This document shows, one piece after another, positions 8,726 through 17,725 of a DNA stretch of 64,000 bases; the stretch's first letter is position 1; each line of letters begins with the position of its first letter. The stretch spans positions 248,001-312,000 of the forward strand of contig JAUIEK010000004.1 in NCBI GenBank assembly GCA_030428865.1. The letters are read 5' to 3'. The translations under genes and the position numbers were made by a program. The stretch comes from Bacteroidia bacterium (GTDB taxonomy: Bacteria > Bacteroidota > Bacteroidia > Flavobacteriales > Flavobacteriaceae). The notes beneath the pieces were generated by a model, which worked only from the letters and a program-made list of their open reading frames with translations, was not told the origin of the DNA and made no database searches.

Positions 8726-8756
8726 AGAAAAGCCATCAAACTTCGATGGCTTTTCT
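8726..8756 (-). terminator. Terminator hairpin after the deoxynucleoside kinase gene
   Basis: AGAAAAGCCATC (8726-8737) and GATGGCTTTTCT (8745-8756) form a perfect 12 bp stem with a 7-base loop, just beyond the stop codon at 8762. T-runs on both sides could make it work in both directions. Confidence 0.85.
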
Positions 8757-8761
8757 ATTTT

Positions 8762-9376
8762 TTAGAATAATCCGTTTATTTGAGAATCGATTCGGTCTAT
8801 TACATGCCCTAAATCTTCTTGCTTATCAACAAAATTGAGTTGATCTATATCTATAACAAGAAGCTTTCCTTTTTTATAAGTAGCTACCCAAGCTTCATAG
8901 CGTTCATTTAAACGACTTAAATAATCTATGCTGATGGAGTTTTCGTATTCTCTACCTCGTCTGTGGATTTGATCGACTAATGTAGAAATACTAGCTCGTA
9001 AATAGATGAGTAAATCTGGAGGAGTTACCAAACGCTCCATAAGTTCAAATAAAGAAGAGTAATTAGTATAATCTCTATTGGTCATTAATCCCATAGCATG
9101 AAGATTTGGTGCAAAAATATGTGCGTCTTCATATATGGTTCTATCCTGAATGATGTTTTTACCTGTTTCTCGTAACTCTAGTATTTGACGAAAACGACTG
9201 TTTAAAAAATAGACCTGTAAGTTAAAAGACCAACGTTCCATCTCTCCGTAAAAATCATCTAAATACGGATTTTCATCAACAGATTCAAAATGAGGTCTCC
9301 AATTATAGTGCTTTGCTAAAAGTTTAGTAAGTGTTGTTTTTCCTGCACCTATATTTCCTGCTATGGCTACATGCAT
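8762..9376 (-). CDS. Deoxynucleoside kinase
   Basis: A 204-residue protein of the deoxynucleoside kinase (dNK/dGK) family. It has a P-loop GNIGAGKTT at residues 7-15, the nucleoside-binding ERWSFNLQVYFL segment, the DRTIYEDAHIF motif with the catalytic Glu-Asp, and the RRGREYE lid. It phosphorylates salvaged deoxynucleosides in the cytoplasm. Length is normal. It is transcribed in the same direction as the two-component genes upstream with a 64 bp gap and could be read through from them. Confidence 0.93.
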   Translation of the reverse strand: MHVAIAGNIGAGKTTLTKLLAKHYNWRPHFESVDENPYLDDFYGEMERWSFNLQVYFLNSRFRQILELRETGKNIIQDRTIYEDAHIFAPNLHAMGLMTNRDYTNYSSLFELMERLVTPPDLLIYLRASISTLVDQIHRRGREYENSISIDYLSRLNERYEAWVATYKKGKLLVIDIDQLNFVDKQEDLGHVIDRIDSQINGLF

Positions 9377-9440
9377 GGGCTAAAATTCTGAGGTTTGAAA
9401 TGACAGGCTAAAGGTATCAAAAAAAGAGATAGTGGAGGAA

Positions 9441-10121
9441 TTAAAATATGAGTTTATAGCCAAACCCTCTCACATTAATAATTTGAATGCTGTTGTCTTT
9501 TTGAAGCTTTTTTCGAAGTTTGCTTATAAATACATCCATACTTCTGGTGCTAAAAAAATCATCATTACCCCATAATTTTTTAAGAATTAAAGTTCGATCG
9601 AGCAGTTCGTTTTTCTTTAAAAATAGATGATACAATAACTCAGACTCTTTATGTGTAAGTAATTCAGATTGGTTGTTGTAGATCAATATTTGTTTGGTGT
9701 AATTAAAAATGTAATCGCCAATTATTAAGTTCTCTATATCGTGTTTAACTTCTATTCGTTTTAATAAAGATTTTATTCTAACGATTAGTTCCTCCATTGA
9801 AAATGGTTTTTTAAGATAATCGTTACCTCCATATTCAAAACCATCTATCACGTCTTTTGTTTGTGATTTTGCTGTTAAAAAAATAATAGGGATTTGGCTA
9901 TTAAACTCTCTAATTTCTTTGGCAAGCGTAAAACCATCTTTTTTAGGCATCATTACATCTAACACCAAAATATCAGGTTGTTGTTTTTCAAAAACTTCGG
10001 ATGCTTCTTTGCCGTCTTTTGCTAAATAAACCTCAAAATCTCGAGTTTCTAAACTCTCTTTGACTATTTCGCCTAAGTTAGGTTCATCTTCTGCTAATAA
10101 AACACGAATTCTATTTTTCAT
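9441..10121 (-). CDS. OmpR/PhoB-type response regulator
   Basis: A 226-residue protein. The receiver domain (about 5-120) has acidic pocket residues in LLAEDEPNLG, the phospho-acceptor Asp in LDVMMPKKDG and the Lys in KKPFSMEE. The winged-helix DNA-binding domain (about 130-226) ends in INVRGFGYKLIF. Its start overlaps the end of the histidine kinase gene by 11 bp. OmpR-type regulators bind direct repeats spaced by about 10-11 bp, and such repeats lie in front of the divergent GLPGLI operon, the likely target. Confidence 0.95.
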   Translation of the reverse strand: MKNRIRVLLAEDEPNLGEIVKESLETRDFEVYLAKDGKEASEVFEKQQPDILVLDVMMPKKDGFTLAKEIREFNSQIPIIFLTAKSQTKDVIDGFEYGGNDYLKKPFSMEELIVRIKSLLKRIEVKHDIENLIIGDYIFNYTKQILIYNNQSELLTHKESELLYHLFLKKNELLDRTLILKKLWGNDDFFSTRSMDVFISKLRKKLQKDNSIQIINVRGFGYKLIF

Positions 10122-11655
10122 TTGGAATAGTTAGAGTAAAAACGGTTTCTTGTTTGGTTGATTTTAGGGTAATAGTTCCTCCATGTTTTTCAATAATCTT
10201 TTTTGTGTAGTACAACCCGATTCCAAATCCTTTTACATCGTGCGTATTTCCCTTAGAAATTCTGTAAAATTTATCAAAAACTTTTTGTTGTTGACTTTTT
10301 TCAATTCCCGAACCATCATCAGCGACAAGAATTTGAATACTTGAAAGTAATTTGTTTACCTGAATATCTATGTTATTTCCTCCATATTTTATAGCATTAT
10401 CTATCAGGTTAGATATTGCATTTTCCAAATGAAAAGAATCAGCTGAAACCATCATGGAATCTGTATTAGTAGAAAAAATGAGATTTTTTTCTGAGGTATT
10501 TAGTTTGTGTTTGTTTACTATTTTTTCAACAAAAGATACAATATCAGTAGGTTCTTGTTTTAATAATAGCTTTTCTGAATCAAGTGTTGCGGTTTCTAAT
10601 AATTTCTCTACCATTTGATTCAGTTTTTGCAATTGAGAAGAAGAAATGTTTAAATATTTCTTCGATTTTTCTCTATCATTAATTGCATTAAAGTTTTCAA
10701 TTGCTTCAATAGCAGTAGATACAGTTGCTATGGGCGTTTTAAACTCATGTGTAATATTGCTAATTAAGTCGTTTTTTATTTCTGCGAGCGCTTTTTGTTG
10801 TTTAATTATTTTAAGTAAGTAGAATAAGGTAGATATTATGATAAGCGATAAAAGAAACGAGATAAAAATACCTATCGAGCTTTTTTTAAGCACATTTAAA
10901 GTTGTATTACTGTGATATACATACAGTTTCTGATTTTGATCTAAATAATCGGAATTTGCTAGTTTAAAGAGCAGTAAATTAGATAAACTATCCGTTTTGG
11001 TAGATTGAGTTAGAGAATCATTGATGAAATATGTAAAGTAAAAATCGGACTGAATTTTTTTGTTTTCTAATTCAGCAGTAAAAAGCGAATCTAATTTTTT
11101 AAACTCAATTTTGTCGTTTATTAAGGCAGTATAAACACTTTGCATTCCTCTTTCTAATTTTAAACGATTATTTGCTATTCGCCCTTTTTCTAAAAACTCT
11201 TTATCAGAGTCTTTTAATGAATCAATGGGTTTTGTTAAGATAAATTTATTCTCCTTAACGGCTAAACAATCTACAATTACGGTAGTTTTTGGATGTTTAA
11301 AATCTTTTTTAAATGAATACTTAAATGAATGAAGTGATTTTTTTCTACTAATACTAGAATCTTGAACAGTTAAAGAGTCCGTTTTATAAAGATCTCTTGT
11401 GTCAAAAAATTTTGTTTTAAATACAGTAAGTGGTTTATTTTCAGAATCAAGTAAAAAGACTCTTAAAAAACTTTGTTTTGATAAAATTGAATAATAATTG
11501 TTTACAGCATTATCTAAACTGATTTGTATTTCGTTTGCAACTCTTTTTTTGTTTTCTAGATAATGATTATAATTCCAGTAGAATTGAACAGCAATTGTTA
11601 CCATAATGGTTATGGTAATGATATAAAGAACCCAATTGTATTTTTTTGTATTCAC
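10111..11655 (-). CDS. Membrane sensor histidine kinase
   Basis: A 514-residue kinase. Membrane helices are at about 8-28 and 262-284 and enclose a 230-residue periplasmic sensor with no recognised domain. HisKA follows with NITHEFKTPIA (the phosphorylated His at about 301), then HATPase_c with NLIDNAIKYGG, DDGSGIE and KGFGIGLYY. It pairs with the overlapping response regulator. The signal is unknown; given the divergent operon it may sense envelope or metal/peptide conditions, which is inference. Confidence 0.94.
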   Translation of the reverse strand: MNTKKYNWVLYIITITIMVTIAVQFYWNYNHYLENKKRVANEIQISLDNAVNNYYSILSKQSFLRVFLLDSENKPLTVFKTKFFDTRDLYKTDSLTVQDSSISRKKSLHSFKYSFKKDFKHPKTTVIVDCLAVKENKFILTKPIDSLKDSDKEFLEKGRIANNRLKLERGMQSVYTALINDKIEFKKLDSLFTAELENKKIQSDFYFTYFINDSLTQSTKTDSLSNLLLFKLANSDYLDQNQKLYVYHSNTTLNVLKKSSIGIFISFLLSLIIISTLFYLLKIIKQQKALAEIKNDLISNITHEFKTPIATVSTAIEAIENFNAINDREKSKKYLNISSSQLQKLNQMVEKLLETATLDSEKLLLKQEPTDIVSFVEKIVNKHKLNTSEKNLIFSTNTDSMMVSADSFHLENAISNLIDNAIKYGGNNIDIQVNKLLSSIQILVADDGSGIEKSQQQKVFDKFYRISKGNTHDVKGFGIGLYYTKKIIEKHGGTITLKSTKQETVFTLTIPNEK

Positions 11656-11695
11656 GGTTCAAAAATAGAGAGATTACAGAATTAAAAATAACCGA

Positions 11696-11720
11696 TTAAC
11701 ACTCGTTAACACTTCTTAAC
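11696..11720 (+). promoter_or_regulatory. Three TTAAC direct repeats with 10 bp period (likely response-regulator site)
   Basis: TTAAC occurs at 11696, 11706 and 11716, exactly one turn apart, the first two as TTAACACT. The site lies between the histidine kinase gene and the first GLPGLI gene, about 65 bp before the start codon of the latter. Direct repeats of this spacing are the normal operator form of OmpR-family regulators. Confidence 0.65.
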
Positions 11721-11783
11721 TTACATAAACACTATTTCGATAGATATTTGTCTCGTTAAAAATTCAAATAAGAAATAACAATA

Positions 11784-12578
11784 ATGAAACAAATAGGTTT
11801 AACTATACTGCTATTGAGTGTTTCCTTAGGATTCTCTCAGCAAACATTTCAAGGAAAAGCAATTTATAAATCACATCGTAAAATAAATATGGGGATAGAC
11901 AGTTCAACCCTTGCTAAAAATCCTGATTTGAAAAATACATTAGAAGAAGAATTTAGAAAATTATTCCATCAAACTTACACATTAAATTTTACAAAAACAG
12001 AATCTACATATAGACAGAATGCAAAATTAAATTCTCCGAATCAGAATGTGGCAATGACATCAAGTAATGGTAAGGAAAATGATGTGTTGTATAAAAACTT
12101 AAAAGAAAACAGATTCTCTAACAAAATCAATTTTTTAGGTAAGCAGTTTCTTATAAAAGATAAATTACTCAAATATGATTGGGTTTTTACAGGAGAGACA
12201 AAAAACATTGGTAATTACACTGCGTACAAAACCACTTGGACTCGTAAAATCAAAAGAAAAAAGAAGGGAGAAAAAACGCAGAAAGAAGAAGAAAGAACAG
12301 CAATAGTTTGGTATACACCAGATATTCCTGTCAATAATGGGCCGGGTGATTGGTGGGGTTTACCAGGTTTGATTTTAGAAGTTAATGATGGAAAAAAAAC
12401 ACTCGTTTGTACAGAGGTTATACTAAACCTTTCAAAGAAAATTAATATTAAGGAACCCAAAAAAGGAGAAATAGTAACACTAGAGAAGTACAAAAAAATT
12501 GTTGATGAAAAATTAGATGATGTTTTGGAAAGAAACAAAGGAGTCCTCCCCGCTAGAGTATTTCTAGGTGATCACTAA
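11784..12578 (+). CDS. GLPGLI family secreted protein, paralogue 1
   Basis: A 264-residue protein with an N-terminal signal peptide (MKQIGLTILLLSVSLGFSQ) and the family signature GDWWGLPGLILEV at about 191-203. The family is Bacteroidota-specific; its role is unknown, but its genes usually lie beside TonB-type or outer-membrane barrel genes, as here. Two close paralogues follow. The body is Lys/Glu-rich with a KRKKKGEKTQKEEE tract. Likely periplasmic or surface-associated. Confidence 0.88.
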   Translation: MKQIGLTILLLSVSLGFSQQTFQGKAIYKSHRKINMGIDSSTLAKNPDLKNTLEEEFRKLFHQTYTLNFTKTESTYRQNAKLNSPNQNVAMTSSNGKENDVLYKNLKENRFSNKINFLGKQFLIKDKLLKYDWVFTGETKNIGNYTAYKTTWTRKIKRKKKGEKTQKEEERTAIVWYTPDIPVNNGPGDWWGLPGLILEVNDGKKTLVCTEVILNLSKKINIKEPKKGEIVTLEKYKKIVDEKLDDVLERNKGVLPARVFLGDH

Positions 12579-12636
12579 TATTATTTCAGTGTATTTATTA
12601 GCAAATAAAATTAATATTTTAACTAAAGATAAAGTA

Positions 12637-13497
12637 ATGAAAACAGCAATTACAACTTTTTTCCTATTGAGTATTTCTTTAGGGTTTAGTCAAAAAAATC
12701 TTCATGGTAAAACCACAAAGCTTTCTAAACAAAGTTTTGTAGGAAAAGCAACATACAAAACCCATCGTTCTACAAGTTTTCCTATTGATAGCACAACCAG
12801 TGATGAGATGCGAAAACAAATTGAAGAACAAATGAGAAGAGCGTTTCAAAGAACATACACACTCAATTTTACCAAGAGTGAATCTACCTACAAACAACAA
12901 GCTAAATTAAATCAACCAAAACCCCAATCTGGAACAAGTGGAGTGATGGTAATGTCTTTTGGAGGAGGTGGTATGGGTGATGTTACTTATAAAAACCTTG
13001 CAGAAACTCGTTATTCAAATAAAACGGATTTAATGGGTAAAACATTTTTAATAAAAGACCAACTACCTAAATACGATTGGGTTTTAACAGGGGAAACAAA
13101 AAATATTGGTACATATACTGCATACAAAGCTACCTGGACTCGTGAAGAAGAGAATCGATCAATGTCTTTAAGAGATGGAGAAATGAAAGAGGAAAACAAG
13201 AAAGAAACAAGAACTACCACAGCTTGGTACACTTTAGATATCCCTGTAAGTAACGGACCAGGAAATTGGTGGGGTTTACCTGGTTTAATTTTAGAAGTTC
13301 ACGATGGAAGAGAAACAGTTGTGTGTACAGAAATAGTGCTAAACCCTTCAGATAAAGTTGTTATTGAAGAGCCTAAAAAAGGAAAAGTAGTAACACAAGA
13401 CAAATACGAAGAGCTTTCTAGAAAAAAGATGCGCGAATTTATGGAGCGTAATAGAAGTAAAGACGGAAGGGGAATTGAACTTAGAATAGGAGGTTAA
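12637..13497 (+). CDS. GLPGLI family secreted protein, paralogue 2
   Basis: A 286-residue protein. I chose ATG at 12637, which begins a clean signal peptide (MKTAITTFFLLSISLGFSQ); an upstream in-frame ATG at 12568 would overlap the previous gene and put 23 unsuitable residues before the signal. The signature GNWWGLPGLILEV is present. Most blocks align with paralogues 1 and 3 (FLIKDQLPKYDWVLTGETKNIG), so the set arose by tandem duplication. Function unknown. Confidence 0.87.
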   Translation: MKTAITTFFLLSISLGFSQKNLHGKTTKLSKQSFVGKATYKTHRSTSFPIDSTTSDEMRKQIEEQMRRAFQRTYTLNFTKSESTYKQQAKLNQPKPQSGTSGVMVMSFGGGGMGDVTYKNLAETRYSNKTDLMGKTFLIKDQLPKYDWVLTGETKNIGTYTAYKATWTREEENRSMSLRDGEMKEENKKETRTTTAWYTLDIPVSNGPGNWWGLPGLILEVHDGRETVVCTEIVLNPSDKVVIEEPKKGKVVTQDKYEELSRKKMREFMERNRSKDGRGIELRIGG

Positions 13498-13588
13498 ATA
13501 TTTAGTGTTTGGTAAATTAAACTTTTAGCATTTTTTTAAGTCTTATGACCTAAATTAAAGTAATACTTTAGCCAAAAAACTAAACACA

Positions 13589-14401
13589 ATGAAAAAAACC
13601 TTTACCATTTTACTACTATTAAACATTTTTGTAGGATTCTCTCAACAAACATTTCAAGGAAAAGCAGTCTATATGTCTAAAACCACAATGGATATGAGTC
13701 GTTTTGGAGATAAAATGTCTGAGCAAAGAAAAAAACAAATGATGGAGCGAATGAAAAACTTTTTAGAGAAGACCTATACATTAAGTTTTGATCGAGTAGC
13801 TTCTAGTTTTAAAGAAAATGAAAAGTTAGATGCGCCAGGAAGCAATACGAGAGGTAGAATGTGGGGAGGTTCTTCAGAAGGATCTACTTATAAAAATTTA
13901 AAAGACAAGGAAATTATTGAAGATAAAGAGTTCTTTGGGAAACGCTTTTTAATAACAGAAAAAGTAGATCAACCACAATGGGAGTTAACAGGAGACACAA
14001 AAAAAATAGGTAACTATACTGTTTATAAGGCAACTTTGGTAAAAGAAAATAGTGAATTTAATTGGAGATCGATGAGAAGAAGAAACAATGAAGAAAAAGA
14101 TTCTACTAAAACAGATGATAAAAAACTTTTAATTACCGCTTGGTATACACCCGAAATACCGGTTAGTACAGGGCCAGCAAATTATTGGGGGCTTCCAGGG
14201 CTTATTTTAGAAGTTAATTCAGGTAGAACTACCATGTTATGTACAGAGGTTGTGCTAAACCCAAAAGAACAGGTAGAGATTACAAAACCCACCAAAGGAA
14301 AAGAGATATCAAGAAAAGAATACAACGAGGTTGTTAAGAAAAAAATGGAAGAAATGAGAGAACGCTTTGAAGGAAGAAGTCGTAGAGGTAGAAGATTCTA
14401 G
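13589..14401 (+). CDS. GLPGLI family secreted protein, paralogue 3
   Basis: A 270-residue protein with a signal peptide (MKKTFTILLLLNIFVGFSQ) and the signature ANYWGLPGLILEV. It is the most diverged of the three: the first Trp of the signature is Tyr, and the C-terminus is a basic, Arg-rich tail (RFEGRSRRGRRF). It lies 19 bp before the outer-membrane protein gene, so they are co-transcribed. Function unknown; probably an accessory of the barrel protein. Confidence 0.87.
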   Translation: MKKTFTILLLLNIFVGFSQQTFQGKAVYMSKTTMDMSRFGDKMSEQRKKQMMERMKNFLEKTYTLSFDRVASSFKENEKLDAPGSNTRGRMWGGSSEGSTYKNLKDKEIIEDKEFFGKRFLITEKVDQPQWELTGDTKKIGNYTVYKATLVKENSEFNWRSMRRRNNEEKDSTKTDDKKLLITAWYTPEIPVSTGPANYWGLPGLILEVNSGRTTMLCTEVVLNPKEQVEITKPTKGKEISRKEYNEVVKKKMEEMRERFEGRSRRGRRF

Positions 14402-14420
14402 TAAAAACAAACACATAAAC

Positions 14421-17138
14421 ATGAAAAAAATATTAGTAGTAGCCATGTTGTTGGTTACAGGGATAACTATTGCGCAAATAAATTTAACAGGAGTAGTAAA
14501 AGATACATTAGGAGAGCCTCTAGAAATGGCAAATGTTCTGGCAATTAATAAGGCAACAAAAAAAATGGCTTCGTATGGGTTTACAGACTCTAAAGGAAGA
14601 TATAAATTATCATTAGATAAAAATTCAACTTACACTGTTAAAGTGAGTTATGTGGGAATGAAAGCTGTTGATGTTACAATAGAGGTAACAAATGAAGATG
14701 TGGTAAAAGACATTACACTCTATACGGATAATATGCTAGATGAAATTAACATTGTATCTAAAATGCCGGTTACAATAAAGGGTGATACAATTATTTACAA
14801 TGCAGATTCTTTTAAAAACGGATCGGAAAGAAAGCTAGAAGATGTCTTAAAAAAGATTCCTGGAGTAGAGGTAAATGAGGACGGAGAAATAGAGGTAGAG
14901 GGGAAAAAAGTAGAGAAAGTAATGGTAGAAGGAAAAGATTTCTTTGATGGTGATTCTAAATTAGCAACTAAAAACATTCCTTCTAATGCAGTTGATAAAA
15001 TTCAGGTTTTACGTAATTATAATGACGTTAATCAGTTACGTGGTGTCCAAAATAGTGAAGATAGAGTGGCGCTTAACATCAAGTTAAAAGAAGGAAAAAA
15101 GAATTTTTGGTTTGGAGATGTAAAGTTAGGAGGAGGAGATGCTTCAGATGATAAATCTCTATACATTGTGCAACCTAAACTATTTTACTATAGCCCAAAA
15201 TATAGCATTAACTTTATTGGAGATTTAAACAATTTAGGAGAAGCAGCCTTTACACGAAGAGATTATTTCAACTTTACAGGAGGGTTTAGAGCACCTAGTC
15301 AAAATAGTGGAACAAATATTAATTTAGGCAATAATTCACTTGGGTTTTTAACCATTCAAAACAATCGTGCTAAAGATATAAACACCAAATTTGGAGCTGC
15401 AAACTTTAGTTATTCGCCTAAGAAAACGTTGGATATAAACGGGTTTGCTATTTTCTCTAACAGTATAATTGAATCACAAATTAATAGTTCTATAGACTAT
15501 GTGAGCACAACCACACAAACGCCTCCTGATGAGGATACGGAAAGTACTACAAGACAACGATCAGATTTAGGAGCTCTCAAGCTTAGCTTGTCATATAAAC
15601 CAAATGTTAATAATCAAATAGATTATGATGTGATAGGGAAGCTATCTACAGAAACGCAAGACCAAGGTTTTTTATCTTCTGTAGTTGGTAATTTATCTCA
15701 ATATGATCGTTCTAATCCGTATAGTGTAAATCAGAATTTGAATTATTATTATACACTAAACGAAACAAATATTTTTGCTCTCTCAGCACAGCATTTATTG
15801 CAAAATGAAGATCCTTTTTACAATGCAATCATCGAAGATATAGATAATTACGAAGGCACAGGTAATGATTTAGGGTTAGATTCTGATCAAAATGTTTACA
15901 ATATTAACCAGCGTAAAAAAGTAAAATCAAATCAATTAGATGCTAAATTAGATTATTGGAATGTGCTTAATGAAAAGAGTAATATCAATTTAACATTCGG
16001 AACGATCTACAGTAAGCAGAATTTTGATTCTGATATTTTTCAGTTTTTGGACAATGGAAATATTTTTAATCCTACGCCAACAATTAATGATGGTTTGAAT
16101 TCTAATGACACGGAATATACATTCACAGATTATTATTTAGGACTTCATTACCAATTTAAAACAGGAATATTCACATTTACACCAGGGTTTACAGCGCATA
16201 CTTACAAAGCAGAAAATACGCAGCAAAATCTAAATTTTGTTGATCAGTTCAATAGAGTATTGCCTGATTTTAATATGAGAATTCAGCTAAAACAAAGTGA
16301 AAACATCACATTTACATATCGTATGCAAACTGAATTTACAGATGTAAATCAGTTGGCAAGAGGAATTGTGCTAAATGGGTATAATTCAATTTTTGCAGGA
16401 AACCCAGAGTTGGAAAGTGCTGTTAGTAACAATATCAATCTAAGTTATTTTAACTTTAACATGTTTAATTACACAAATATCTATGCATTTATTAATTATA
16501 GCAATGTAGTTGATCGAATTCGAAATCAAGTTGATTTTGAAGACGGAAGTGTTGTAGGAATTCGAAATCCTTTTAACTCAGGATTTGCAGATGAGAGCTT
16601 AACTGGTTCTTTTAGAATTTCTAAAAGTTTTAGAAAATTAAGAGCTTCTTTTAGAACCACGCAGAATTATAGCAAGTTTAACCAAGTGGTAAACGAAAAC
16701 AGAGCGATAACTAAATCGTATAGACAAAGTTATGTTCCAGAACTTCGATCTAACTTTAGAGAAGCGCCAAATTTTAGTATTCGTTATAGTTATTCTATCA
16801 ATAATACCAATCAAGGAACATCTTCTAATAAGAATTTTACGAATGCTCCTTCCATTGATTTTGATGCATACATCTGGAAAAAAGTAACTTTTAAAACAGA
16901 TTATTCATACACATTTATTACAAATGGAGATAAAGTAATTAATGAATTTGATATTTGGAATGCATCATTAGCATACCGAAAAAACAATGATGCAAAGTGG
17001 GAGTATGAAATACGAGCAACAAACTTGTTAAATACGCAAGCACGAAATAATGTAAATAACTCTGATTTTGCATTTAACCTAACACAAACCTTTATTCAGC
17101 CCAGATTTATTAGTTTTAGAATGATATATCAGTTGTAA
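14421..17138 (+). CDS. Outer-membrane beta-barrel protein with carboxypeptidase-regulatory-like and TonB plug domains
   Basis: A 905-residue protein. The start at 14421 opens a signal peptide (MKKILVVAMLLVTGITIAQ); an in-frame ATG at 14367 overlaps the previous gene and is less likely. A CarboxypepD_reg-like domain spans about 22-105, a plug-like domain about 110-230, and the rest is a repetitive aromatic-rich barrel (OMP_b-brl_3 type). The usual role is TonB-dependent uptake or outer-membrane anchoring of unknown cargo. Association with GLPGLI genes is typical. It is the last gene of the operon, closed by a terminator. Confidence 0.88.
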   Translation: MKKILVVAMLLVTGITIAQINLTGVVKDTLGEPLEMANVLAINKATKKMASYGFTDSKGRYKLSLDKNSTYTVKVSYVGMKAVDVTIEVTNEDVVKDITLYTDNMLDEINIVSKMPVTIKGDTIIYNADSFKNGSERKLEDVLKKIPGVEVNEDGEIEVEGKKVEKVMVEGKDFFDGDSKLATKNIPSNAVDKIQVLRNYNDVNQLRGVQNSEDRVALNIKLKEGKKNFWFGDVKLGGGDASDDKSLYIVQPKLFYYSPKYSINFIGDLNNLGEAAFTRRDYFNFTGGFRAPSQNSGTNINLGNNSLGFLTIQNNRAKDINTKFGAANFSYSPKKTLDINGFAIFSNSIIESQINSSIDYVSTTTQTPPDEDTESTTRQRSDLGALKLSLSYKPNVNNQIDYDVIGKLSTETQDQGFLSSVVGNLSQYDRSNPYSVNQNLNYYYTLNETNIFALSAQHLLQNEDPFYNAIIEDIDNYEGTGNDLGLDSDQNVYNINQRKKVKSNQLDAKLDYWNVLNEKSNINLTFGTIYSKQNFDSDIFQFLDNGNIFNPTPTINDGLNSNDTEYTFTDYYLGLHYQFKTGIFTFTPGFTAHTYKAENTQQNLNFVDQFNRVLPDFNMRIQLKQSENITFTYRMQTEFTDVNQLARGIVLNGYNSIFAGNPELESAVSNNINLSYFNFNMFNYTNIYAFINYSNVVDRIRNQVDFEDGSVVGIRNPFNSGFADESLTGSFRISKSFRKLRASFRTTQNYSKFNQVVNENRAITKSYRQSYVPELRSNFREAPNFSIRYSYSINNTNQGTSSNKNFTNAPSIDFDAYIWKKVTFKTDYSYTFITNGDKVINEFDIWNASLAYRKNNDAKWEYEIRATNLLNTQARNNVNNSDFAFNLTQTFIQPRFISFRMIYQL

Positions 17139-17150
17139 TTTACAATAAAT

Positions 17151-17176
17151 AAAAAGCCGCTAATTAGCGGCTTTTT
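17151..17176. terminator. Bidirectional terminator
   Basis: AAAAAGCCGC (17151-17160) and GCGGCTTTTT (17167-17176) form a perfect 10 bp stem with loop TAATTA, between the convergent barrel-protein and hemoglobin genes. Confidence 0.92.
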
Positions 17177-17178
17177 AT

Positions 17179-17592
17179 TTATTTTGATTTGACTACTCTT
17201 TCATTATTTCTATGATTCCATATTGTCATAAATTGTCCATGAGCCATACGTCTTGCAGATTCTTTTGCTCTTATAGCAAGATCTCCTTCAAATAATTCGT
17301 CAATAGTTTCAAACCAAAGTTGAATCCACCGTCCAAAATGCTTTTGTTCCATGGTGTGATCCATATTTTTGTCAACATTTATATGTTTATAAGATGGACT
17401 ACCTTTAAAATTAGCTTTTCCCAAAAGATTTGTTTCCCAAAAATCAGTAAGTTTTTTAAGATGATCTGGCCATTGCTCTTGAGAAATATAACGATTGAAA
17501 ATAGATCCTAGTAAATTGTCCTTTTTAATTTTATCGTAAAAAGAATGTACTAAAACCTGAATATCTTCTCTTGTTTCTATCGTTTTTTTCAA
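17179..17592 (-). CDS. Group III truncated hemoglobin
   Basis: A 137-residue 2-on-2 globin. The proximal heme-binding His is in KHFGRWIQLWFETID, the motif of group III, and the N-terminus has the VHSFYDKI helix. It binds heme and probably handles oxygen or NO in the cytoplasm. It is a single gene with shared terminator on the 3' side. Length is normal for the group. Confidence 0.93.
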   Translation of the reverse strand: MKKTIETREDIQVLVHSFYDKIKKDNLLGSIFNRYISQEQWPDHLKKLTDFWETNLLGKANFKGSPSYKHINVDKNMDHTMEQKHFGRWIQLWFETIDELFEGDLAIRAKESARRMAHGQFMTIWNHRNNERVVKSK

Positions 17593-17661
17593 TGCCTTCT
17601 TTTTAGATCGTAAAATTGTTAATTGTACTGAATTTTCGTGTACTAAAAACTAAATATAAAT

Positions 17662-17693
17662 AAAAAACTCATTGCTATAGCAATGAGTTTTTT
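17662..17693 (-). terminator. Terminator of metK
   Basis: AAAACTCATTGC and GCAATGAGTTTT form a perfect stem with loop TATA, just past the metK stop codon, with T-runs on both flanks. Confidence 0.9.
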
Positions 17694-17725
17694 ATATTAA
17701 ATAGTAATTTAATATTCGATTTATA

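Noticed and set aside
12568..12636. Upstream start for GLPGLI paralogue 2.
   Set aside because: It overlaps the previous gene and would hide the signal peptide behind 23 residues.
14367..14420. Upstream start for the outer-membrane barrel protein.
   Set aside because: It lies inside the end of paralogue 3 and precedes a clean signal peptide at 14421.
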